64,000 nt of DNA, from positions 70,434 through 134,433 of the forward strand of contig JBLXFD010000010.1 of the NCBI GenBank assembly GCA_048262455.1, given 5' to 3'. Both the position numbers and the translations under genes were made by a program. Origin of the DNA: Psychromarinibacter sp048262455. GTDB lineage: Bacteria; Pseudomonadota; Alphaproteobacteria; Rhodobacterales; Rhodobacteraceae. Positions 1 through 7,367 of the stretch are shown piece by piece (within the stretch, counting starts at the first letter, position 1; each line of letters opens with the position of its first letter). The notes under the pieces were generated by a model. The model was not told the DNA's origin. It made no database searches and was given only the letters and a program-made list of their open reading frames with translations.

Positions 1-399
1 TTCCAGCGAGGTGACGATGCGGATCGCCTGCGCGTTGTGGTCGAAGCCGCCGTAGGGCGCCATCAGCCGCTGCAGCGCGTCCTCGCCGGTATGGCCGAAG
101 GGCGGGTGGCCGAGGTCGTGGGCCAGCGCCACCGCCTCTGTCAGCTCGGTGTTCAGCCCCAGCGCCCCGGCGATGGTGCGCGCCACCTGCGCCACCTCGA
201 TCGAGTGGGTCAGCCGGGTGCGGAAATAATCGCCCTCGTGCTCGATGAAGACCTGGGTCTTGTGCTTGAGCCGGCGGAACGCGCTGGAATGGATGATCCG
301 GTCGCGGTCGCGCTGGTAGCAGTCGCGGAACCGGCTGGGTTCCTCTTCGAAAAGCCGCCCGCGCGAGGTTTCCTCCCGCGCCGCATAGGGTTGCATCAT
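1..399 (-). CDS. dgt: Deoxyguanosinetriphosphate triphosphohydrolase-like protein (partial)
   Basis: Only the first 133 residues are present; the gene runs off the left edge of the window. It belongs to the HD-domain dNTP triphosphohydrolases, which cleave dNTPs to nucleoside and tripolyphosphate and help balance nucleotide pools. The visible part carries the family's N-terminal signature (RDRDRIIHSSAFRRLKHKTQ, about residues 31-50), the first metal-binding histidine at H65 (RLTHSIE) and the HD pair H94-D95 (AHDLGHPPFGH). Two ATG codons lie in tandem at 399 and 396; I took the outer one. It is divergent from erpA with a family A repeat between them. In Rhodobacteraceae erpA and dgt are commonly adjacent, which supports both calls. 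Confidence 0.93.
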   Translation of the reverse strand, partial: MMQPYAAREETSRGRLFEEEPSRFRDCYQRDRDRIIHSSAFRRLKHKTQVFIEHEGDYFRTRLTHSIEVAQVARTIAGALGLNTELTEAVALAHDLGHPPFGHTGEDALQRLMAPYGGFDHNAQAIRIVTSLE

Positions 400-500
400 G
401 ATCCTGCCTCGTGAATGGCCGCGCCAGCCCTAGCGGGTTTCGCGCGAAAGGGGAACGGCGGATCGGTTTTCGGGGGGTGTCGCGGGTTGCACGGAAGCGA

Positions 501-640
501 AGAGGGCCGCAGACGACCCTGGGAGGGCGCGGGTGCGCGGTAAGAGCCCCACGCTTTATCGCGCCACACCGAATGACGCTGACACCGCTCCTGCCATAGC
601 CAATGCGCCCTCCCTTCGGGAGGGTCGGGCGCGGCCCGGG
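501..640. repeat. Family A intergenic repeat unit in the dgt-erpA gap
   Basis: The roughly 420 bp between dgt and erpA hold no gene. A single family A unit lies at 501-640: a left arm (GGGCCGC...GGGAGGGCGC, about 504-530), a loop containing CTTTAT near 554-559, and a right arm (GCGCCCTCCC...GGGCGCGGCCC, about 605-637) that is the inverted copy of the left arm with a few extra bases in the middle. It matches the three tandem units at 15444-15977. Downstream, at 739-762, GTAG is followed by an imperfect palindrome (CCCGGGGCGACCAGCCCCG), which is the reverse complement of the tail that follows the units in the 15.4 kb array. Between divergent genes it cannot be a shared terminator. Confidence 0.85.
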
Positions 641-821
641 CTGGACGCCCGGGCGAACGCTTGGACAGCGTTGGATCCTGACGGAAGAGGGGCCTTCCGG
701 CGAACACGCGTCAACGACTGCCCTGCCTTCTCGACCAGGTAGCCCGGGGCGACCAGCCCCGCACCCTTGCACGCCCCTGCCCCGCACCCTAGATTCCCCC
801 CGTACCCAGAGGACAGGCCCC

Positions 822-1148
822 ATGCTCACCATCCCCCCCAAGGTCACCGACCGCGCCTTTGCCCGCCTTGCCGAGATCGGCGCCGCGGACGAGGGCAAGG
901 CCCTGCGCGTGGCGGTGGAGGGGGGCGGCTGCTCTGGCTTCCAGTATGAAATAACCCTCGACGAGGCGCAGGACGATGACCTGGTGCTGGAGCGCGCGGG
1001 CCAGAAGGTGGTGGTGGACGCGGTGTCCCTGCCCTTCCTCGCCGATGCCACCATCGACTTCACCGAGGAACTGATCGGCGCCCGCTTCGTGATCGAGAAC
1101 CCGAACGCCACCTCCTCCTGCGGCTGCGGCACCTCCTTCTCGATCTGA
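822..1148 (+). CDS. erpA: Iron-sulfur cluster insertion protein, A-type carrier
   Basis: A 108-aa A-type Fe-S carrier of the IscA/ErpA/SufA family, which accepts Fe-S clusters from the assembly scaffold and delivers them to apo-proteins in the cytoplasm. The three cluster-binding cysteines are in place: C37 (GGGCSGF) and C100/C102 (SSCGCGTSF). The length is normal for the family. The start at 822 is preceded by AGAGGACAGG, a usable ribosome binding site; a longer reading frame upstream runs into the repeat and is not credible. The stop codon lies inside a 19-bp tandem duplication shared with the converging gene at 1174. ErpA is preferred over IscA because of the dgt neighbour, but the sequence alone does not separate the two. 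Confidence 0.9.
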   Translation: MLTIPPKVTDRAFARLAEIGAADEGKALRVAVEGGGCSGFQYEITLDEAQDDDLVLERAGQKVVVDAVSLPFLADATIDFTEELIGARFVIENPNATSSCGCGTSFSI

Positions 1149-1182
1149 CCGGGCTCAGTCCTTCTGACCGGGCTCAGTCCTT
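1145..1182. repeat. Perfect 19-bp tandem duplication across two convergent stop codons
   Basis: CTGACCGGGCTCAGTCCTT occurs twice head to tail (1145-1163 and 1164-1182) without mismatch. The first copy contains the erpA stop codon and the second contains the stop of the minus-strand gene at 1174, so each gene now ends in a different copy. It is a local slippage-type duplication. Confidence 0.9.
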
Positions 1183-1584
1183 GATCTTCAGCGTCCGCAT
1201 CCCGCTGGACGGGGGCACGTTCCAGCGCCGAGCGACGGTCGGCGCCCCGGCCGCGTGCAGCCGCAGGGTGATCACCAGCGCCCCGCCGCGCATCTGCGCC
1301 TGCATCAGCACCCGCCCCCCGGGCAGCTGCGTATCGCTTTCCGCAACCGTCCCGTCCCCGGCCACCTCGGCCCGCATCACCCGCTGCGAGGTGGTCAGCA
1401 GCCCGCCGTAGTTCGCCGTCAGCCGCAGCAGCACCCAGGCGGTGCCGTCCTCGTACTCGGTCTCGAGGAACAGCTGCCCGATCTCCCCCGCCTGCACCGG
1501 CACCGCACAGACCGCCAGCCCGCCCGCAAGGGTGGCAATGGCACGGCGGCGCGTCAGGACGCGGGGTTGCAGGCTGGTCGGCAT
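1174..1584 (-). CDS. Conserved hypothetical protein with an export signal
   Basis: A 136-aa protein I do not recognise. It begins with a basic segment (LTRRRAIATL, residues 10-19) followed by a hydrophobic stretch and a likely signal peptidase site near VQA-GE (about residue 32). The RRRA motif could be a Tat signal but lacks the full SRRxFLK consensus. The remaining 100 residues look like a small beta-rich domain with no cysteines and no recognisable catalytic motif, ending in ...GMRTLKIKD. It converges on erpA and is probably periplasmic. The neighbouring unknown at 1650 lies upstream on the same strand about 65 bp away and could share a transcript. Confidence 0.7.
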   Translation of the reverse strand: MPTSLQPRVLTRRRAIATLAGGLAVCAVPVQAGEIGQLFLETEYEDGTAWVLLRLTANYGGLLTTSQRVMRAEVAGDGTVAESDTQLPGGRVLMQAQMRGGALVITLRLHAAGAPTVARRWNVPPSSGMRTLKIKD

Positions 1585-1649
1585 CTCGGTCTCTCAGGCA
1601 GCGGCGCAGCAGCGCGCCGAGACCTCACCTAGTTCGCCCCGCGTCAAGG

Positions 1650-1910
1650 TCACGCCCTCTCGAGTACACGAAACCGGTTGCCCTCGCGCCGGATCCGCCA
1701 GCTTTTCGCGCCGATCGCGGTGCCCGCCGCAGTGCGGTGCGGCGCCACGTCCAGCCGCCCGCCCTCGCTGAGGATGGCCGAGGCCGCCACCCCGTCCGCG
1801 AAGGTCAGAAGGCAGGGCCCCTGCCGCCAGACCCCCGCCAGCGCGCCGCCCGCGCCGGGGTAGAGATGGCTGTGGGCAGCCTTCAGGGTCAGGGCGGAAC
1901 CAGCTGTCAT
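1650..1910 (-). CDS. Small hypothetical protein
   Basis: An 86-aa reading frame of unknown function starting at the ATG at 1910 (MTAGSALTLK). A TTG at 1946 would add 12 residues, but neither start has a convincing ribosome binding site. The protein has no predicted membrane segment and no cofactor motif. It is divergent from xth. Coding potential is supported by its GC pattern and by the same-strand order with the gene at 1174. Confidence that it is expressed is moderate. Confidence 0.5.
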   Translation of the reverse strand: MTAGSALTLKAAHSHLYPGAGGALAGVWRQGPCLLTFADGVAASAILSEGGRLDVAPHRTAAGTAIGAKSWRIRREGNRFRVLERA

Positions 1911-1993
1911 GACGCATAGTAAACCGCGCCCCGCAGCCCGTGACAAGCGCCCCCCGCTGTGGTCATCTGCGCCCGCATCGAGCGGAGCGGACC

Positions 1994-2773
1994 ATGAAGA
2001 TCGCCACCTTCAACATCAACGGCATCAAGGCGCGCATCGCCGCGCTCGGCGACTGGCTGGACGAGGCGCAGCCGGACGTGGCGCTGTTGCAGGAGATCAA
2101 GTCGGTCGACGAGAATTTCCCCGCCGAGGCTTTCGAGGACCGGGGCTACAACGTCGTCACCCACGGGCAGAAGGGGTTCAACGGCGTCGCGATCTTCTCG
2201 AAGCTGCCGCTGGAGGATGTGACCCGCGGCCTGCCCGGCGACGACAGCGACGAGCAGGCCCGCTGGATCGAGGCCACGGTGGTTGGCAAGCGCGCGGTGC
2301 GGCTGTGCGGGCTGTACCTGCCCAACGGCAACCCGGCGCCGGGGCCGAAGTACGACTACAAACTGGCCTGGATGGAACGCCTGCGCGCCCGCGCCGCCGC
2401 CCTGCTGGCCGAGGAAATTCCGGCGGTCATGGCCGGCGACTACAACGTCATCCCCCAGGCCGAGGACGCCGCCCGCCCCGAGGCATGGACCGAGGACGCG
2501 CTGTTCCTGCCGCAGACCCGCGAGGCCTACCGCCGGGTGCTGAACCTCGGCTTCACCGACGCCTTCCGGGCGCGGGTGCAGGGGCCGGGGCACTACAGCT
2601 TCTGGGATTACCAGGCCGGCAGCTGGCAGCGCAACAACGGCATCCGCATCGACCACCTGCTGCTGACCCCGCAGGCCGCCGACCTGCTGACCGGCACCGG
2701 CATCGACAAGGAGGTGCGCGGGCGCGAGAAGCCCTCGGACCACGTGCCGGTCTGGATCGAGCTGGACGCCTGA
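1994..2773 (+). CDS. xth: Exodeoxyribonuclease III (AP endonuclease)
   Basis: A 259-aa member of the exonuclease III/EEP nuclease family, which nicks DNA at abasic sites and trims 3' ends in base excision repair. The Mg-dependent active site is visible: N7 (TFNINGI), E34 (LLQEIKS), the tyrosine of LCGLYLPNGNP (about residue 110), the D-x-N of MAGDYNVIP (about 151-153), and the terminal D-H pair in PSDHVPVW (about 250). The length is typical. The start at 1994 gives the canonical MKIATFNING N-terminus; an upstream in-frame ATG at 1940 would add 18 unconserved residues. Confidence 0.95.
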   Translation: MKIATFNINGIKARIAALGDWLDEAQPDVALLQEIKSVDENFPAEAFEDRGYNVVTHGQKGFNGVAIFSKLPLEDVTRGLPGDDSDEQARWIEATVVGKRAVRLCGLYLPNGNPAPGPKYDYKLAWMERLRARAAALLAEEIPAVMAGDYNVIPQAEDAARPEAWTEDALFLPQTREAYRRVLNLGFTDAFRARVQGPGHYSFWDYQAGSWQRNNGIRIDHLLLTPQAADLLTGTGIDKEVRGREKPSDHVPVWIELDA

Positions 2774-2803
2774 CGTGACAGCGGCCGCCCGCAAGCCCCG
2801 ATA

Positions 2804-2835
2804 ATTCGTGAACTATTTAAATCGTTGTCACGAAT
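2804..2835. promoter_or_regulatory. Inverted repeat upstream of the ABC importer
   Basis: ATTCGTG (2804-2810) and its exact reverse complement CACGAAT (2829-2835) flank an 18-bp AT-rich spacer. The right half overlaps the best -35 candidate for the downstream gene, so it would be well placed as a repressor or activator site. No regulator gene is adjacent. Confidence 0.4.
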
Positions 2836-2854
2836 CTGTTTCAGGTCCTAGGGT
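2825..2854 (+). promoter_or_regulatory. Candidate sigma-70 promoter of the ABC importer operon
   Basis: TTGTCA (2825-2830, five of six matches to the -35 consensus) is followed 18 bp later by TAGGGT (2849-2854), about 40 bp before the start codon. The -10 element is weak, as is common in GC-rich genomes. It overlaps the inverted repeat at 2804-2835. Confidence 0.35.
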
Positions 2855-2894
2855 CTGGTGGTGCAGAGCACCGACCTTGCAACGGGGATACATA

Positions 2895-4934
2895 ATGCGA
2901 CAGGGACTTTTCAGCGTCAGCGCCTTGCTTCTGACGACCACCTCCGCCTGGGCCGCCTGCCCGGCGGCGACGCAGACGGACATGCAGGGCGTTTCGCCCG
3001 GCGCGTTCACCCAGCAGTTCGAGCTGGCGGATTTCCAGTCCGCCGCCAGCTGCGAGATGGAATTCACCGCGAACCCCGAGATCGAGGCCCTGAACGGCGA
3101 GATCAAGGGCAACCCCGACCTGCCGCCGCTGGCCGACCGCCTGCCGGCCGAGCCGCTGGTGGTGGTGCCCTACGAGAGCATCGGCGAATACGGCGGCACG
3201 CTGCACGCGCTGTCCAACGCCACCGAGGCCGGCACCTCGGATTTCCTGTCGGTCCGCCACGTGAACCTGGTGCGCTACGCCGACGACCTGCAGACCATCG
3301 TGCCGAACGTCGCCAAGTCCTGGGAATGGAACGACGACTTCACCCGGCTGACCTTCCACCTGCGGGCCGGGCACAAGTGGTCCGACGGCGCGCCCTTCAC
3401 CTCTGCGGACGTGAAGTTCTGGTATGACAACATCGCGCTCGACACCAAGGTGATCGAGCAGGCCAAGGACTACGTGCTGGTGGCCGGCGAGCCGATGACC
3501 GTCGATACCCCCGACGAGACCACCGTGGTCTTCAACCTGCCCTCGCCCAAGCCCGGCCTGCTGGCGCACTTCGCCACCCACTTCGGCCAGGGCTTCCTGC
3601 CCAAGCACTTCCTTGGCCAGTACCACCCCGACATCAACCCCGACGCCGACGCCAAGGCGCAGGAATGCGGCTTTGACACCGGGCTCGAGGTGATCACCGC
3701 CTACTTCGGCAACTCGGACTGGACCGACACCCCCTCGCCGCTGCTGAACAACCCCGACAAGGTGGATTGCCTGCCCGCCGCGGTCTATCCGACGCTGGAA
3801 AGCCACATCACCATCTCGGACACCACCGAGGGGCGCAAGCTGGTGGCCAACCCCTACTTCTTCATGGTGGACACCTCCGGCCAGCAGCTGCCCTACATCA
3901 GCCGCCAGGACGAGCTTTACGCCAATGACAACGAGGTGCGGCTGCTGAAGCTGGTGAACGGCGAGGCCGACTACAAGTCGCAGTCGCTGACCCTGGGCGC
4001 GGCGCCGCTGCTGCTCGACAACATGGAATCCGGCGACTTCACGGTGCAGCTGAAGCCCACCATCGCCATGCCGGTGTTCAGCTTCAACGTCACCTCCGAG
4101 GACGCCGCCAAGCGCGAGCTGTTCGGCGACCTGCGCTTCCGCCAGGCCATGAGCGTGGCGATCGACCGGGCCGAGCTGAACGAGGTGGCCTTCTTCGGCC
4201 AGGGCGAGCCCAAGCAATACGTCGGCTTCTCGCCCACCCCCGACTTCGTCGACGGGGACCTGACCCGGCACATGGCGCAGTACGACCCCGAGATGGCCAA
4301 GACGCTGCTGGACGAGGCCGGCATGGTCGACACCGACGGCGACGGCTTCCGCGAGCTGCCGAACGGCGAGAAGATCGTGCTGAACATGCAGTTCGCCACC
4401 CAGGGCATCGGCGGCGAGGTGGTGGAACTGGTGGCGCAGAACTGGGCCGACGTGGGCGTGCAGACCACCGTCAAGGAGGTCACCCCGGACGAGTACCGTT
4501 CCGCCCAGTCCTCGAACCAGCTTGACGTCGGCATGTGGGAAAAGGGCCAGCCGGTGGCCATCGTCCTCGGAAACAACGAGCTTTGGGTGCCGCCCTTCGA
4601 GAACTACTTCGGCCACCGCTCCGGCATGGCCTGGGCCGAGTGGGTCGACACCGAGGGCGCCTCGGGGATCGAGCCGCCGGAATGGGTCAAGACCATGATG
4701 GACGACGTCAACGCCTTCCAGGGGGCCGAACCGGGATCCGACGCGCAGAAGGAGATCGGCGCGCGGATGGCGCAGGCGATGACCGAGAACCTGCTGTTCA
4801 TCGGCACGGTGCAGGCGCCCAACGTCATCTACCACCGCAACGCGCTGAAGAACGTGGCGGAGTTCAAGACCCAGTCCTACGAATACTACCGCACCTTCCC
4901 CTACCTGCCGGCGCAGTGGTGGCTGGACGAGTGA
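2895..4934 (+). CDS. Peptide/opine-type ABC transporter substrate-binding protein
   Basis: A 679-aa periplasmic solute-binding protein of the SBP_bac_5 (DppA/OppA) family, which captures short peptides or similar solutes and delivers them to the permeases encoded next. A signal peptide covers about residues 1-20 with cleavage after AWA. The family core is visible in FHLRAGHKWSDGAPFTSADV (about residues 155-174) and in LRFRQAMSVAIDRAEL (about 412-427). It is larger than DppA (about 535 aa) and closer to the roughly 600-700 aa binding proteins common in this bacterial group. A Ca-binding-like loop DTDGDG occurs at D479. The start at 2895 fits the signal peptide; an upstream in-frame ATG does not. 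First gene of a five-gene operon; the substrate is unknown. Confidence 0.9.
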   Translation: MRQGLFSVSALLLTTTSAWAACPAATQTDMQGVSPGAFTQQFELADFQSAASCEMEFTANPEIEALNGEIKGNPDLPPLADRLPAEPLVVVPYESIGEYGGTLHALSNATEAGTSDFLSVRHVNLVRYADDLQTIVPNVAKSWEWNDDFTRLTFHLRAGHKWSDGAPFTSADVKFWYDNIALDTKVIEQAKDYVLVAGEPMTVDTPDETTVVFNLPSPKPGLLAHFATHFGQGFLPKHFLGQYHPDINPDADAKAQECGFDTGLEVITAYFGNSDWTDTPSPLLNNPDKVDCLPAAVYPTLESHITISDTTEGRKLVANPYFFMVDTSGQQLPYISRQDELYANDNEVRLLKLVNGEADYKSQSLTLGAAPLLLDNMESGDFTVQLKPTIAMPVFSFNVTSEDAAKRELFGDLRFRQAMSVAIDRAELNEVAFFGQGEPKQYVGFSPTPDFVDGDLTRHMAQYDPEMAKTLLDEAGMVDTDGDGFRELPNGEKIVLNMQFATQGIGGEVVELVAQNWADVGVQTTVKEVTPDEYRSAQSSNQLDVGMWEKGQPVAIVLGNNELWVPPFENYFGHRSGMAWAEWVDTEGASGIEPPEWVKTMMDDVNAFQGAEPGSDAQKEIGARMAQAMTENLLFIGTVQAPNVIYHRNALKNVAEFKTQSYEYYRTFPYLPAQWWLDE

Positions 4935-4960
4935 CGCCCACCCACCACGGAAAAATCGGT

Positions 4961-4983
4961 CGCGGGCGGTATTCCCGCCCGCG
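4961..4983 (+). terminator. Hairpin 1 in the binding-protein/permease gap
   Basis: CGCGGGCGG and CCGCCCGCG form a perfect 9-bp stem with a five-base loop, starting 26 bp after the binding-protein stop. It is followed at 4992 by a second hairpin with a T-run. Such structures usually protect or terminate the transcript so that the binding protein is made in excess of the membrane parts. Confidence 0.55.
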
Positions 4984-4991
4984 GCCGGCTT

Positions 4992-5009
4992 GACCCCCCG
5001 GGGTCTTTT
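4992..5009 (+). terminator. Terminator-like hairpin 2 before the permease gene
   Basis: GACCCCCCGGGGTC followed directly by TTTT forms a short GC stem with a T-run on the coding strand. It lies 33 bp before the first permease start. It is probably a partial terminator inside the operon. Confidence 0.5.
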
Positions 5010-5041
5010 CCGCTTCCATCGGGCATGGGGCACGGGAACGG

Positions 5042-6058
5042 ATGATCAACTTTCTCAGATTCGCCGCCATCAGGGCCGCCATGGCCCTGTTCACGCTGTT
5101 GCTGGTGTCGCTGATCGTCTTCACCCTGATGGAACTGGTGCCCGGCACCTGCGCCGAGCGTTACCTGGCCTTCAAGAACACCCAGGGCTCCGGCATCTCC
5201 ATCGCCGACATCCAGGCCGAGGAACGCCGCCTCGGGCTCGACCGGCCCTTCCTGGTGCGCTGGACCTCCTGGGTCGGCAACGTCTTCTTCAAGGGGGAGT
5301 TCGGCGACAGCTGCATCCTGCGGCTCAACATCAACGACCTTCTGGGCGACAAGTTCCTGATATCGCTGGGAATCTGCCTTACGGCGCTGCTGCTGGCCTA
5401 CCTCATCGCGATCCCGGTGGGAATCATCTCGGCCGCCTCGAACAGCGCGCTGCTGAACGGCTCGCTGCGCTTCGTGTCCTACCTCGGGCTGGCGATGCCG
5501 AACTTCCTGCTGGCGCTGATGATCATGCTGGCCTCGACGGTGTTCTTCGGCGACTCGCTGACCGGCCTGTTCTCGGCCCAGTACCGCGACGCGGACTGGT
5601 CCTGGGCGCGGCTGGGCGATTTCCTGACGCGCGCCTGGCTGCCGGTCTTCATCCTCGGCTGGTCCGCCACCGCCTTCGCGCTGCAGACGGTGCGGGCGCT
5701 GATGCTGGACGAGCAGTCCAAGCTCTACGTCACCGCCGCCCGCGCCCGCGGCCTGACCGGCCGGCGCCTGCTGTGGCGCTACCCGGCCCGCCACGCGCTG
5801 GGGCCGATCGTCAACAGCCTCGGGTTCGACCTGAACCGGATCTTCAACGAGCTGCCCATCGTCGCGCTGATCCTGACCCTCACCGAGGCCGGCGCCCTGC
5901 TGCTAGAGGCGCTGGCCCGCTCCAACGACCAGCAGCTGGCGGGCGCGATCATCTTCCTGCTGACCGCCACCATCGTCACGGTCAACTTCCTGACCGACAT
6001 CGCCCTCGCGCTGATCGACCCGCGCATCCGCAAATCCGTGATGGGAGCCGCCGCATGA
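5042..6058 (+). CDS. ABC transporter permease, DppB/OppB type
   Basis: A 338-aa inner-membrane permease of the BPD_transp_1 superfamily. It has an N-terminal membrane helix (about residues 10-30) and further helices across residues 105-310. The EAA-type coupling loop that docks on the ATPases is visible at about residues 232-250 (YVTAARARGLTGRRLLWRYP). DppB-like permeases form a heterodimer with the DppC-like partner encoded next. The region after the first helix is longer than in E. coli DppB (about residues 35-95) and may contact the large binding protein. The start ATG at 5042 lies 107 bp after the binding-protein gene, behind two hairpins. Confidence 0.9.
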   Translation: MINFLRFAAIRAAMALFTLLLVSLIVFTLMELVPGTCAERYLAFKNTQGSGISIADIQAEERRLGLDRPFLVRWTSWVGNVFFKGEFGDSCILRLNINDLLGDKFLISLGICLTALLLAYLIAIPVGIISAASNSALLNGSLRFVSYLGLAMPNFLLALMIMLASTVFFGDSLTGLFSAQYRDADWSWARLGDFLTRAWLPVFILGWSATAFALQTVRALMLDEQSKLYVTAARARGLTGRRLLWRYPARHALGPIVNSLGFDLNRIFNELPIVALILTLTEAGALLLEALARSNDQQLAGAIIFLLTATIVTVNFLTDIALALIDPRIRKSVMGAAA

Positions 6059-6116
6059 CCCCAGCACCCGCGACCTTCCTCCAGGTTTCTTCCGGTTCGA
6101 AATATCCCGGGGGAGT

Positions 6117-6150
6117 CGCGGCCACGGGCCGCGGCGGGGGCAGCGCCCCC
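6117..6150 (+). other. Double hairpin between the two permease genes
   Basis: Two perfect stem-loops lie side by side in the 115-bp gap between the permeases: CGCGGCC/GGCCGCG with a 3-nt loop (6117-6133) and GGGGGC/GCCCCC with a 3-nt loop (6136-6150). No T-run follows. This looks like an intercistronic RNA structure or a short REP-like insertion rather than a full terminator. Confidence 0.6.
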
Positions 6151-6173
6151 TTCAACGCCGAAGGCCCGCGCCC

Positions 6174-7367
6174 GTGAGCTCCACCGACCCCACCCAGCCC
6201 AACCTGGCCGAGACCACCGGCCCCCACGTCTCCATCGTCGAGACCGAGGAGGCGGTGCGCCGCCGCGCCCGCGAGGCCTATTTCACCGCCACCCAGCGGC
6301 AGCTGATCTGGGCCCGCTTCCGCCGCAACCGCACCGCGATGATCGCCGCCTGGGTGCTGGTGCTGCTGATCCTCATGGGGATCTTCGCCCCCTTCCTGTC
6401 GCCCTACGACCCCACCGTGCGCGGCCGCGACCGCGACTACACCAACGGCGCCCCGCAGATCCCGCAGTTCTGCGACGAGGCGGGCTGCTCGGCCCGGCCC
6501 TTCATCTACGGGGTTAAGCGCGAGCGTTCCATCGCCACCAACTTCCGCTGGGTGACCAGCATCGACACCGAGGACCGGCGCTACCTGCAGTTCTTCGTGG
6601 AAGGCCAGCCCTACCGGATGTTCGGCATCCCCATGGACACCCACCTGTTCGGCGTCGACAAGGGCTTCATCCACCTGTTCGGCACCGACGACACCGGCAA
6701 GGACATCTTCAGCCGCACCCTGCACGCGGTCTACACCAGCCTCGCGGTGGGCACGCTGGGGGTGCTGATCTCCTTCGTGCTGGCGCTGATCATCGGCGGG
6801 GTGGCGGGGTACTTCGGCGGCATGGTGGACGGGGCGGTGCAGATGGTGACGGACGCAGTGCGCACCATCCCGATCATCCCGCTGTTCATGGCCATCGCCG
6901 CCTTCATCCCAGACACATGGTCATCCGAGACGCGGTTCTTCTTCATCTCGATCATCATCGGGCTGATCAACTGGCCCACCCTCGCGCGCCGGGTGCGCAC
7001 CCACCTGCTGGTGGAGCGGACGCAGGAATACGTGCTGGCGGCGCAGCTGTCGGGCGCCGGCGCCGGGCACATCATCCGCCGCCACCTGCTGCCTTCCTTC
7101 ACCAGCTACATCATCGTCGATCTGGTGATCTCCTTTCCCTACATCGTGCTGTCGGAAACCGCGCTGTCCTTCATCGGCCTCGGGCTGAAGGACCCGGTGA
7201 ACTCGCTCGGCGTCATGCTGCAGAACACCACCTCGGCGGACGTGCTGCTGAACTACCAGTGGTACTTCATCCCGGTGTTCTTCTTCATCGCGCTGGTGCT
7301 GGCCTTCGTCTTCGTCGGCGACGGGCTGCGCGACGCGGCCGACCCCTACTCGGAGACCCGCAAGTGA
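6174..7367 (+). CDS. ABC transporter permease, DppC/YejE type
   Basis: A 397-aa permease, the partner of the protein encoded at 5042. One membrane helix lies at about residues 52-72 and a cluster of helices at about 185-390. The coupling loop is seen in YVLAAQLSGAGAGHIIRRHL (about 287-306) and the conserved SETALSFIGLGLKDP near 330-344 is typical of DppC. A long periplasmic segment between helix 1 and the core (about residues 78-170, with a C-D-E-A-G-C pair of cysteines) exceeds that of DppC and resembles YejE-like members. The GTG start at 6174 has GAAGG about 10 bp upstream. The last codons overlap the next gene. Confidence 0.88.
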   Translation: MSSTDPTQPNLAETTGPHVSIVETEEAVRRRAREAYFTATQRQLIWARFRRNRTAMIAAWVLVLLILMGIFAPFLSPYDPTVRGRDRDYTNGAPQIPQFCDEAGCSARPFIYGVKRERSIATNFRWVTSIDTEDRRYLQFFVEGQPYRMFGIPMDTHLFGVDKGFIHLFGTDDTGKDIFSRTLHAVYTSLAVGTLGVLISFVLALIIGGVAGYFGGMVDGAVQMVTDAVRTIPIIPLFMAIAAFIPDTWSSETRFFFISIIIGLINWPTLARRVRTHLLVERTQEYVLAAQLSGAGAGHIIRRHLLPSFTSYIIVDLVISFPYIVLSETALSFIGLGLKDPVNSLGVMLQNTTSADVLLNYQWYFIPVFFFIALVLAFVFVGDGLRDAADPYSETRK

